This document shows, piece by piece, positions 23,901-64,000 of a stretch of 64,000 nt of DNA; within the stretch, counting starts at the first letter, position 1; every line of letters begins with the position of its first letter. A program made the translations under genes and the position numbers. The notes under the pieces are model-generated. The model saw nothing but the letters and a program-made list of their open reading frames with translations, had not been told where the DNA came from and searched no databases. Source of the stretch: Taeniopygia guttata (lineage: Eukaryota; Chordata; Aves; Passeriformes; Estrildidae); contig NC_133026.1 in NCBI RefSeq assembly GCF_048771995.1, positions 100,967,001 through 101,031,000 on the forward strand, in the 5' to 3' direction.

Positions 23901-25851
23901 AGTTTAATTCCTCTGCAACTGCACACAACTCACATGGCCCAGGCTACTTTAGGGTTTTAGATAATTGCATATGATTTTGATTTTAGGGAAATGCTTTAAA
24001 AAGGGACTCCACATCACCTGTACAAAGTAAGCGAGAACACACCTACCACGAGTAAAGCAGTTCAGAGGTTTCTCTGCATGTACAGGGCTGTGTTGCTACA
24101 GAGATGCTAACATAATCCAAGGAAAGTATAGTAATATCAGCCATTTCCATGCACTGCTGAACCTCAGCCATTTATTGGCAGTTGAGTAGGGACTCTGGTA
24201 GCATTAACGCCACTCCTCCTGGGCTGTGTTCTACTCAGACTAGCTCATAAAAATAAAGTTTAAATGCTTGCTGTCTCAAGCTTGACTCGGTAAGAGATGA
24301 TTTCTCAAGGAGGACATACCTGTTCATTCCCAGATGGTGGACTCCACCAGTGACACCAGAAAAGGAGACACATTTTCCCTGTTGTCCCCTTTGCTTACAG
24401 AAAAACAAGCAGCAGGTCAACAGCTTCCAGGACTGAAATCCAGTACCTGGACTAATAACCTTCCCCTGAATCAACAAATCTGTTCTACTGAATTTACTAT
24501 TTAAGTGCCAGGTACATCCAATGCCACAATTAGCATGTTACTTCTTACAGGTTTCAATCCTAGAGCTGTTTTTTAAAAATGCAAGAGAAGGGGATTATAG
24601 GTGCATCAGTTTGTCACAGTGCACAATGTCCAACATGCCAGCAAAACCACTGGCGATCTGTTTGAAAAGGTAAAAATCAGAAGCCTCATTCTTGCTTCCC
24701 TATTTAGCAACTCCACAGACAGTAGTGGGGCTGGAAGAAGCAGCAATTTCATTTTTTAAATTTTAAAGCAAAAGCAGTGTAGAACTCAGAAAGAAGATGG
24801 TTCAGTCTAGTCAGTTTTCATTCCATGGAGTGGATTTGTGGATCTGGCAAGTGGTTTTATTTGCAACCCAGACAAATTTTAAACAGAAGTCAGTGAAATG
24901 AAGTAAACATGGAAATGCTTGATGCCACTTCTGCATCTCTTTTCAGGCTGTGACCATGGATTTATAGTAAGCACACTCACATCTTACTGCCATATGACAT
25001 TGGTGCTCTCTGTTACTGCATTTCCAATCTACAAAGAGGCAGTAGGAAACAGTTGCTTTTAAAAAAGCTGCAGCTGACCACACGAAGCCTCCTTTCTCAG
25101 TCTGGATTCAAGAAGCATGCTCTGTTTACCATGACTAAAAAAAATACTTGGTAGCTACCAGAACTGCTTGTCATTATGGTAGAAAAGGCCCTTTTGTTCT
25201 GCTGCACATCACATCTCTTAACTCTTGATCTAAGAAGAGTAACCTGGTCTCACTCAGTTTCTTCCACTGTACAGACATGCAGTGAGTCAAAAGCAGCATC
25301 TGAATTTAACATCCATTTCCTACCAGTTCAGCTCATAAGTATTTGGTTTGGTTTTTAGGCATCTTCTAATTCACTGTACAAAACCTGATGCTATGGAGAG
25401 CATCAAGTGTCAACTCCTGAGCCTCTGCTTGAGCTTTAAGGAACCGGACAAATTGAAAGTTAAGGGGAACATCTCAGACAGAAATAATTCTTGGCTCAAA
25501 AAAGTTTCAATAAAAAAAAAAAAAACCAACAACATGCCCATATATATATGTACTTGGTATTCTCTGTCTATCAAATAGTTGTTAATCTGCACTTATATGG
25601 GTAAGAGATCAAAACAGCCTCTTTACAGAGACACTACTCAACATAAAATACTGGTTATTTGTATCTTTTCAGGACACAGTTTTCTGAACACTTGAAAGCA
25701 GATGGAGGACACAGGACTCGTACCTGTATCAGGCATTTGCTGACGTCGCTGGCACAGAGAGCCTTGTTGCAGCCTGTTGATGATGGGATCCACAGCAGGA
25801 ACAGAAGGACAGTGACTGTGGGTACCGTGATGTACTGTGACCTCATGTTTC
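2807..25851 (-). CDS. TWSG1: TWSG1, twisted gastrulation BMP signalling modulator 1 (four coding exons)
   Basis: The joined exons 25851-25724, 18742-18643, 15033-14767 and 2988-2807 give 672 coding nt, or 223 residues plus a stop. This is the length I recall for vertebrate TWSG1. The product is a secreted cysteine-rich protein that binds BMPs together with chordin and modulates their extracellular activity. Residues 1-25 form a hydrophobic signal peptide ending just before CNKALC. A first cysteine-rich block (about 26-80) contains CNKALC, CSCCKEC and DECCDC. A cysteine-free linker follows (about 81-166) with N-glycosylation sequons NYS and NVS; NCS lies in the first block. A second cysteine-rich block (about 167-223) ends in CMNCMF. 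All junctions are GT-AG with phases 0, 1 and 1. The start was chosen because the ATG is followed directly by the signal peptide and lies 5 nt inside an exon with a good acceptor. The family call is very secure. Confidence 0.97.
3454..3459. repeat. Left target-site duplication (AGCCAG)
   Basis: Six bases directly before the TG of the left LTR fragment are repeated exactly after the CA of the right LTR. This shows that integrase joined these two exact ends. Confidence 0.93.
3460..3546 (+). repeat. Truncated left LTR (first 87 nt of U3)
   Basis: It aligns without gaps to 7030-7116 with two transitions (A/G at the 15th base, C/T in the TACG context). It stops at GGTTTGTTC, where the right LTR continues with CATGTACC. 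There is no TATA box, R, U5 or primer-binding site on this side, so the provirus has no 5' promoter of its own. Confidence 0.95.
3547..3552 (+). other. Six-base filler at the LTR/tRNA junction (ATTATT)
   Basis: These six bases match neither the continuing LTR sequence at 7117 onward nor the tRNA 5' end. They are probably untemplated or mis-copied bases at a template switch. Confidence 0.7.
3553..3617 (+). pseudogene. Sense copy of mature tRNA-Arg(UCU), nt ~12 to CCA
   Basis: The segment starts at GCAATGGATAGCGC (D arm) and runs through the anticodon loop with TCT in GGACTTCTAA. The anticodon arm, T arm (GGTTCGAGTCC, a box B) and acceptor 3' strand CGGAGTCG follow, then CCA at 3615-3617. The intron that vertebrate tRNA-Arg(UCU) genes usually carry after position 37 is absent, and CCA is not encoded in eukaryotic tRNA genes. 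The source was therefore a processed tRNA. About 11 nt at the 5' end, including most of box A, are missing, so it should be neither transcribed nor functional as a tRNA. It sits between U3 and pol in place of the normal leader. Confidence 0.93.
3618..5587 (+). pseudogene. Retroviral pol remnant (RT thumb/connection, RNase H, integrase)
   Basis: Translation enters at [16 protein letters not shown], the reverse transcriptase thumb/connection. An in-frame TAA lies at 3928-3930. RNase H follows with its acidic residues in [23 protein letters not shown] and RRADSLA. The integrase zinc-binding region has HQLYH but TCLSF, so the second Cys of the usual CxxC is lost. The catalytic Asp residues are visible in WQMDLTH and KTDNAPGY. 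A one-base shift near 5028-5032 moves the catalytic Glu region (VVERTHQ) into another frame, which runs to a stop at 5585-5587. The C-terminal [10 protein letters not shown] and KFVRPY motifs are betaretrovirus-like. All the enzyme's earlier domains are deleted. Confidence 0.9.
5588..7005 (+). pseudogene. Retroviral env remnant with CX6CC transmembrane subunit
   Basis: A leader-like hydrophobic stretch (about 5650-5690) starts a surface-subunit region that is interrupted by stops near 5880 and 6067. A basic furin-type site (RSKR) lies at about 6334-6345. The transmembrane subunit shows CEEFAGMCC at 6614-6640, the CX6CC motif of gamma/type-D envelopes. A long hydrophobic membrane segment follows at about 6776-6850 with a short cytoplasmic tail. 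Several frame changes between 6466 and 6754 make it non-coding. The pairing of beta-like pol with a CX6CC env resembles type-D retroviruses. This is a description of a fossil; no intact product is encoded. Confidence 0.8.
7016..7029 (+). promoter_or_regulatory. Polypurine tract (plus-strand primer site)
   Basis: A run of six A, five G, then AGA lies directly before the TG of the right LTR. This is the expected position and composition of a retroviral polypurine tract, which defines the left LTR end during reverse transcription. Confidence 0.9.
7402..7408 (+). promoter_or_regulatory. LTR TATA box
   Basis: TATAAAA about 90 bp before the AATAAA signal and 26 bp after the last ATTGG motif, the usual LTR core promoter layout. 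Confidence 0.8.
7499..7504 (+). terminator. LTR poly(A) signal (AATAAA)
   Basis: AATAAAG lies about 90 bp downstream of the TATA box, within the expected R region. It acts on plus-strand transcripts only. Confidence 0.8.
7698..7703. repeat. Right target-site duplication (AGCCAG)
   Basis: An exact copy of the left 6-bp flank, directly after the terminal CA of the right LTR. Confidence 0.93.
11003..11089 (-). repeat. CR1 3'-end fragment
   Basis: ATCACAGAATGG through GGTTGGAAGG and CATCTAGTTCCAACCC to CCTTCCACTAGA matches the conserved 3' end of avian CR1 LINEs, read here on the complement. The element is on the minus strand and heavily 5'-truncated. Confidence 0.85.
14767..15033 (-). CDS. TWSG1: TWSG1 third coding exon (linker with glycosylation sites)
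   Basis: The exon enters in phase 1 and completes a Gly codon, then MCNPRNYSD. It runs to HTPYSSDK (residues 75-163) plus one base. The acceptor is CTGCAG, ending at 15034, and the donor GTAATG starts at 14766. It carries the NYS and NVS sequons and the acidic/serine-rich linker. Confidence 0.95.
15034..18642 (-). other. TWSG1: TWSG1 intron between coding exons 2 and 3
   Basis: AT-rich intron sequence. Apart from a 27-nt tandem duplication (15929-15982), I see no gene, RNA or dispersed repeat that I can name. Confidence 0.8.
15929..15982. repeat. Two-copy 27-nt tandem duplication
   Basis: The first 24 nt of the unit, beginning AAAACACTGTTAGAAG, are identical in the two adjacent copies at 15929 and 15956. 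This is a simple local duplication in intron sequence. Confidence 0.85.
18643..18742 (-). CDS. TWSG1: TWSG1 second coding exon (N-terminal cysteine-rich block)
   Basis: This 100-nt exon is too short for simple ORF calling. It encodes [15 protein letters not shown] and onward through DECCDCV, residues 42-74 plus one base of codon 75. The acceptor is ATTCCAG, ending at 18743, and the donor GTAAGT starts at 18642. The dense cysteines identify the BMP-binding N-terminal domain. Confidence 0.95.
18743..25723 (-). other. TWSG1: TWSG1 intron between coding exons 1 and 2
   Basis: A 7-kb intron. It includes a G/T-rich low-complexity patch at about 21487-21538. No exon, RNA gene or recognisable transposon was found. 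Scattered short frames in both strands lack splice context. Confidence 0.8.
25724..25851 (-). CDS. TWSG1: TWSG1 first coding exon (signal peptide)
   Basis: The ATG lies at 25846-25844, five bases after the acceptor (CTGCAG, ending at 25852). The exon encodes residues 1-41: the signal peptide and the first cysteines ([14 protein letters not shown]). The donor GTACGAG starts at 25723. The exit phase is 0. Confidence 0.95.
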
Positions 25852-26940
25852 CTGCAGGTGAGCAATTTTCACAAGTACTTCAACCAGCACTGAAACAAGA
25901 ACCAGCGACTGAAAAGGCTGTTGGAACACAAGTTAAATTCTAATCTATTTCCACCTTCCAATTCCTTCAATAAATAGGAATATTTTTTAAAAATGCAAAT
26001 TGGAGTACTTAACAGCAAACCCAACTCCTCCTCCTCCAGCTAACTTATTTGTACAAAGCTTTCTGTTATTGTACATTTGGATTAAAAGTACAATAAACTT
26101 GAGGTGAGCAATCTCAAGTTTGCAGTATCAAATATGACATCCTATAAGCAGTGATGGTAAAAAAATACCTTGGATGAGAAAATCCACCAAAAGAGACCTA
26201 ATTTTGTAAATGCCCAAAGCAGAAGGGTGGGTTTTGTGTAGCATCTCCTCAGGCTAAGGTACGTACACACAGGTCTGTAGGACCAAGGCAACACAGCAAT
26301 CTTTTACAAGTTGCCCCTGTAATTTTTATTGCAGACAGGTAGCTGTCTTCACATGGACCCTTAGATGTCACATAGGCTATCAACCCAATTACAAAGTTGA
26401 CTTCTTTTTTAAAAATATACAGACACCATTAAAAAGAGTACCAGACACTTTGAACAACGTAACTTTCAAGAGACAAGCAAGTGTCTGAGGTCAACCAGAA
26501 ATGACAAGCATCTGCTACATCAAACAGACAGGAACCGGGTTTGTTCAAAGCATTCCACCTTTCTTCCCTTTGTGAAAACCCAGCCTGTCGGCAGGTGGTA
26601 TTTGCGACAAATAGATCACGATTAGCAGCGTGCCACTCAGTTTTTACTTGTGCTTTGCACGTGAGCCCGGCCAAAACAGGACCTATTGCACCAGGCACTG
26701 TACCAATATATAATAAAAGGCAGCCCATGTTTGGGCAAGCTCACAGTGAGCCTGTATTGTTCTCCTAAGAGAGAAAGAATGCTAATGGAGCACTGGATTG
26801 CTTTCTTTTGGTATCTAGACATGTTTTTCTGTTTTATGAACTACAAAACCCAACATCCTCAATGAGCAAAAAAGTGGAAAATGAGGGCACGATCCGGATC
26901 TTGAAAGTCTGTGTCCGATTAGTCCTTCTTACAATGGTTG
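25852..26940 (-). other. TWSG1: TWSG1 first intron, promoter-distal part
   Basis: Non-coding AT-rich sequence between the first coding exon and the CpG island. No feature was recognised. Confidence 0.7.
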
Positions 26941-26949
26941 TTAAATGCC

Positions 26950-28480
26950 TCTGAATCTCGCTGAGCTGGGCACGCCGCCATCTGTACCAAGTTTTGCCGG
27001 GGAGACCCCCCTGCAAGACCCGGGGGCACGCACGGAAAACATGGGATCTTTTCCCTCACCGCTTTCCTTCCCTGCCATCCGGAGCCAAGAACGCTTCCAG
27101 CAGCTGCAGCTGCTGGCCCGGACCCGGCGAGTGCCGCATCCCGGGCGCGGGAGCCGAGGCGAGCACGCTGCCTGCCCAGGGGAGCGATCCAGGCGTGCTC
27201 CCGCACGGCTCGGGCGCGGGGCTGCGTTACATAAAGGGTTCCTAGCAGCGGGGCTGAGCGATGCCGTCTGCACGCACAACCCTCGTGTGCGCACCGGGGT
27301 TCGGGTACCCTTCCCCGGCCTCCCCCCGCCGCTCCAGGTCCCATTCACCGACCGCTTTCCCAGACTTCGATCCGGCGCGGCGTCCCCCCGGGGCAGGACC
27401 GCCGCCCGCCGCCCCTCCTCTCCCGTAGCCCACTCCGGCGGCACCGGCTCAGCATCGCTCCTCCGTTCCGCCGGGTCGCACCCGGGGCGAAAAACTCCCA
27501 AAAAAACGCCCCCGGCCGATCGACCCGCGCTCGGCTCCCCGTCCCCGCCGCAGCTCCCGAGAGGCCCGGGCCCCAAAGATGGCACTGCCAGGGGCCGGGA
27601 GGCCGGTGACAGGGAGGGAGATGCGGGAGAACACCCCCCGCCGAAGTGGCCCGGAGCAGGCGGGGCCCCGCACGGGGAGCAGGTCTCCTCCTCCTCGGGC
27701 AGGCACGCAGGCAGCGGGGTGGCCGCGCCGAGACGCACCGAAACTTTCCTGCCACAAAGAAGCAGCGACGGCTCCGCCGCCTTCTCCACCTCCTCCTCCC
27801 CAGCCACCGGCTCCATCCCTGCCGCCCCCCGCCCACTCCCCCGGCGGCGCTCACCGGGCGGCCCCGGGCCGGGCACCCCGCGCTCCGCAGGCGGCTCTCG
27901 CTGCTCCGGAGGCGGCGACGGCGGCGGCAGCAACCCCGCGCCTCGTCCCACTGCTCCCCCCTCGGCCGCAGGCAGCGCGGAGGCGGCGGCCTCGAATCAT
28001 CGCCCCGCCTCGGGGCACCGTCAGGCGCCGGGACCCTCCCCCCGGGACCCTCCGCCCCGGCGGGCGGCGGCTGCGCGGAGCGGGGCGGGAGAAGGAGGAG
28101 GCGGAGGCAGGGGCCGGTGGATGGAAGCTGCTGCCGGGTCGTGCCTAGCGGGACGGGACGGCCAGGCCACTGCCTCCAGTGGGGCTTCTTCAGGAAAGCA
28201 CGAGGGAATATCCCCCCGCAAAACGAGTGCGGGCAGGCAGAAACTCGGGGTTCTGTGGGCAGGCGAGGCAGCCCGGGAAGCCGGGGCGGGAGCAGCGGGG
28301 CACGGGGGTCTCGCCGAGCGGCCGCTGCGAGGAGCAGAGGGCGCCCGGGGCAGCGCTCCCGTGCCGGAGGGAGGCGGGAGAAAAGGAGCCGGGGGCAGCG
28401 CCGCTGGAAGCGCTAGAGGGGAACGCGATGAGCTGCCCTGATGGCTGAGAAGGTGCAGGTGCCCGGAGGAGGCCAGGGGC
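26950..28480 (-). promoter_or_regulatory. TWSG1: CpG island: TWSG1 promoter and non-coding first exon
   Basis: About 1.5 kb of very GC- and CpG-rich sequence in an AT-rich setting lies upstream of the TWSG1 start codon, where other vertebrates have a non-coding first exon. Two minus-strand donor candidates are visible: CGCCCG|GTGAGC (exon end 27855) and AAGCG|GTGAGG (near 27060). I favour 27855, but the transcription start cannot be fixed. Long open frames on both strands here are a consequence of few stop codons in GC-rich DNA. Confidence 0.8.
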
Positions 28481-30060
28481 TCCCAGCATTCGGAAGGGGC
28501 CCTGGGCTTCCGGACAGCCTCTCCCAGGACCTCTAAAACGCGGCAGGACGGCGACTTTATCCTCCCACGTGCCAAACTCCAAGGGACCAAGGTAACAAGT
28601 TTGGTCCCTAGAAGAAAAACACAAGAGGATCCTGGCTGGGAACCCAGAAACTCCGGGTAACTCTCGGGCTTCCCAGGAGGCAGCTAGACTCTGGCGAGGG
28701 AAACGGGGCAATCGCGCCAACGCGTTACTACCGCATGTCGTCTTATCCCCTTTTCCCAGCTCCTGCCACTCTGATGAGGTAAATCCACAGGCTGGTGTCC
28801 TTAAACAACACGTGAGGTATCATCCCACAGAGTAAACTCGGGGAAAGAAAAGAAAAGGAAAAAAAAAAAAAAAACCCGGAACAAACCTTGGATTCAAATC
28901 AGAGACGCCAAGAGATTAATATCTATGGGATTGAAATATTTGGAGTAATAAAACTTACTAAGAAGTTGCAATTGTAAAAACTCTGTTGCACAGACCCTGG
29001 TACTGGAAAATAGTTTCTCCTTATAAAGAAGACCCAGGCTAATACTAAGAAACATCTGTCTTCAGATCTCCTTACAAAATACTGCCACCAAGTATTTTTG
29101 TCACACACTTCTTTTCTAGCATAGCCAAGATTTCTGCAATCCATATTAATTTCTGTTCTTTTTCCTAGCTTCTTAATTACTCCTATCTCATATTTCTGCC
29201 ACTTCCAGTCTGTTACTCTTTACTACTTTAGCAAGTACCTGATAGAAGTAACTTGTACCCACTTACTAGTTAACACATTGCAGCTTTATCCATTTTTCCT
29301 CATCTTTTCAAGCAGATAAAACAGATTTCTGCAGCATTTTAAGATTTTACAGCTGTGGTCAGAAGACTATTTAACTTTGAGAAGAAATTTGCTTGTTCCT
29401 CAATAGTTTCACTTTTGAATAAGGTCAGGAAGATATTCCTGTAATAAAAGCAGGAACAACTTCTCCTTCCACAGGTACCTAACAAATTAAAAGTGAAAAA
29501 AAAAAAAAGTTACAGGGCAGGAACTACATATTAATTGGCTTTATTGTGCTTGAGTTACTATTTATTCTAAACTGGCACTTGCAGTGATGTGCAATGGAAG
29601 GAGTCTGCTGTCCACAGAGTCTCTTGTTCCGTTACCTGTTTGCCCTCTGCCCCAGGAAATGCCCCCTGGTAATTCATAAGCCAAGGAATAAGTTCTCTGT
29701 GGTAGCTCACTTAGTCATCAAAAATCAGTTCAAAATCAAGGATTTTAAATCTCTTATTCTGAGTAACCAGCTGTCCTGCCCAAGCCTCACTTCCTTCAGA
29801 AATAATTTCACTGACATCAGATCTCAAGCTTTCTTGAATAATTTACTGCCTGGAGGATAACAAATCTTTTTCATGAATATCTGTAACCTCCTACTAATAA
29901 ATAATTAACTGTTTGCTCATTTACAGTACTAAGAATAAAAAAGTATTGAATTTCACAACATGGAGATTTTTTTTGAATTTTTCCATTGAGTCTCCTTATA
30001 TATTCCAGGAATGCTAAGGTTTGATGTATCAAGTGTTCCAACATTAAGAAATTCCAACTA
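28481..30060. other. Intergenic gap between ANKRD12 and TWSG1
   Basis: The sequence becomes AT-rich again, with A runs at about 28858-28874 and 29496-29508. No gene was seen. AATAAA on the minus strand at 29545-29540 could be a distal poly(A) signal for ANKRD12. Confidence 0.6.
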
Positions 30061-31148
30061 ATAACATGACCAATAAAATTTATTAAGTATTATATTTACA
30101 ACTATTTACATATCCCTTCCATAGATTAATATTAAAATAGACAATATACAATTTAAGAATTTTAATTCAAAGGCATTTTGTTGGAAAAAAATAGGCTCTA
30201 TTACGAGACCACCATATAAGAGCAAAAGGGTTTTTTTTGCTTTACACAAAAATATTTTCAGTATAGGAAGTCATAGGTATGGCATTACAACAGCAGACTA
30301 ATATGAAGTATGATTTTGTAAATATTACAACAGTTTAGGTATCAGTTATTGAAGGGAAGGAGTTGAGAGTCCTGTGGAGCATGCAGTACAGTTCAATCCT
30401 CTTACAGTTATGGTGATGAAACAAGCAGCTAAATCAAATGCATGCCATACAAAAAGGAACTGCCAACCAGGAACACACTACACTTAATAAAAACGACAAC
30501 TTTGGTCCAATAAAACATTAGACAAAAACAGTTTTACAGTTAAAATATCTATTTTATACAGGTTTGAACATTAATTACAAGACTATTTACATTTGCACAA
30601 TATGTATAAAATAAATTATTTAAAAATGAAGACAATACTTCATCTTCTTCCAAAAAGAAATCTGTACAGTAATTTACAAAACATAGTAAGATTGATTCTT
30701 TTCCTCCAAGTCTTACACTTTCTTCCACAGGTTTTCTCATCATTTTTCTGTGGGAGTTCAATGTTACTGAAGTTTCATAATACAAAGCTTTATAGCAGAT
30801 TTTAAGTATCGTTTGCTTTTTGGTGGATGTTTTAGTTATTAACAGCTTCCAGCGCTGTAAACTCACCAGGTTTTGTAATCTTTTTCAGCAATAAGCCCTA
30901 AAGCTACAGGCAATTTTAAAACACAGATAACAGCAGTTACTGGGAATCTGAATTTTAAATCAGCATCCATTTTCTGTGTTTGAACGAGTGTCTGTGCCAC
31001 ACTTCTCTGTAGGAACACCTGAATTATGGAGAAAGGTAGTATTCCACAGACTTAAGTGCTCTGTCTCAAAAGAAAAATACCTTTGTGCATCACTGCACCT
31101 CAGTCTCTAGCTGTCCACGGGGAGGGGTGAGCCAGATGGTGCTGGTTG
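30060..31148 (-). other. ANKRD12: ANKRD12 3' UTR with candidate poly(A) site
   Basis: Non-coding sequence follows the ANKRD12 TGA. On the minus strand AATAAA lies at 30084-30079, followed by T/G-rich sequence, so cleavage near 30060 is plausible. A more distal signal at 29545 is an alternative. Confidence 0.45.
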
Positions 31149-62972
<31,824 letters not shown>

Positions 62973-64000
62973 CTAATATAAATAAAAAGTATACTAAGTA
63001 ATTTTTGCATAAAGTAGGATAGTCTTATAATGTATACAAACTGAAAAGACTGATATGTGAGAATGCACGTGCTTGTATATAAGTACGTGTATTACAAAAT
63101 CTTGTCAGTAAACCAAATAATCAATTGTCATTTCTTTTTTAAATAACTAACTTCTATGTTATTTCTACTTTCAGATACATCACTGTAGAAATGCTGTTCA
63201 CTATTAGAAGCTTACTTAATTAGCAAAGGAACAACATAAACTGAACAAGAATTTGCCAAGTCTTGATGACCACCCCAATTTCCTTTCCTGACCATAACAA
63301 TCCCATTAAAGGCCCACACTGCAATTCAGACTGTGAATTGTAAACCCCCAAAAGCCCCTCTAATTACCCTCCCCTGCTTCCACTCACACCTGTAACCCAT
63401 CAATACAGAATTCCCTTTCTATTTCAACAATAACAGTGTAATGTTTCATTTGAGAAAAATCTATGAAGAAATGTTTTAAACTGATACCAAATTTAGAAGA
63501 AAAAAGGTACAAGCTACTTGGATTCTTGAGTTGCATAAATCTAGAGATTTTGGCTTATAACCCATATTTCAAATAAACAGAGAAAAATCTAAACAGGCTC
63601 ACAATTAACTTATACTTGATTACTTCACTAATATAGGAGGAAAGAATGCAAAAGATACCAGGTTACTGTAAAGGCTGCTTGACAGAACCCTCTGAAAACC
63701 CATCATCTTAGCTACCAATAGAGTTGCAATGCAGAGACATGTTTTCTGTACAATACATGCTACAGAAACAATTCTTCTCTCTATCAGCTTCACAATTCAT
63801 GATCAGATGAAGTTACTAATAGATTAACTTCCTAAAGGCAGAAGAACATACACTGCTTTGCCAAACACCGAAAACCAAAATGCTGGTCCTTGGTAATTCT
63901 GAAGATATATTCAGTTAGAGGAAAGCTAAAAAATAACTTAAAGTAGAGATACAGTTCTCAAAGGCACCTTTTTTAATTTTTTTCCAAAAAAACCAAACAC
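62973..64000 (-). other. ANKRD12: ANKRD12 upstream intron (continues beyond window)
   Basis: No exon encoding the start of ANKRD12 is visible up to 64000. The intron feeding the phase-0 acceptor at 62973 continues past the window edge. Confidence 0.7.

Noticed and set aside
26945-28441. A 498-codon open frame on the plus strand, and several 170-340-codon frames on both strands
   Set aside because: All lie in the CpG island, where stop codons are rare. Their translations are Pro/Arg/Gly/Ala-rich in every frame and show no domain.

Overview
This is a vertebrate nuclear segment, almost certainly from a bird and plausibly a songbird. The evidence is intron-split genes with GT-AG junctions, CR1-type retrotransposon fragments, an avian ERVL-like solo LTR, and two recognisable single-copy genes. 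Both genes lie on the minus strand in the order ANKRD12 then TWSG1, which is the order I recall for human 18p11.22. The species cannot be fixed from the sequence alone.

Positions 1-28.5 kb hold TWSG1 (twisted gastrulation BMP modulator 1). All four coding exons can be placed to the base: 25724-25851, 18643-18742, 14767-15033 and 2807-2988. Together they encode 223 residues with matching phases. A CpG island at about 26.95-28.48 kb holds the promoter and the non-coding first exon. The 3' UTR runs down to a likely poly(A) site near 500. A gap of about 1.6 kb separates the TWSG1 promoter from the 3' end of ANKRD12.

Positions 30-64 kb hold the 3' ten coding exons of ANKRD12 (ankyrin repeat domain 12). 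They supply 2001 residues: the ankyrin block, a 4.7-kb lysine/glutamate-rich exon and the conserved C-terminus. The first coding exon or exons lie beyond the window end. One 69-nt alternative exon that I recall from human ANKRD12 was not found.

The most unusual structure is an antisense endogenous retrovirus at 3460-7697 in the last intron of TWSG1. It has a perfect 6-bp target duplication (AGCCAG), betaretrovirus-like pol remnants, an env remnant with a CX6CC motif, and a complete 668-bp 3' LTR. Its left end is abnormal. Only the first 87 nt of U3 are present. These are followed by 6 nt of filler and then 65 nt of a sense-oriented tRNA-Arg(UCU) that lacks its intron and carries the post-transcriptional CCA. 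The sequence then enters pol at the RT thumb/connection. Because the target duplication brackets the whole structure, the chimera most likely formed during reverse transcription, by template switching onto a mature host tRNA, and was then integrated as a unit.

Other repeats are four CR1 fragments, one ERVL-type solo LTR, poly-C runs and AAAC-rich low-complexity tracts. The remaining introns show no further genes that I can support.
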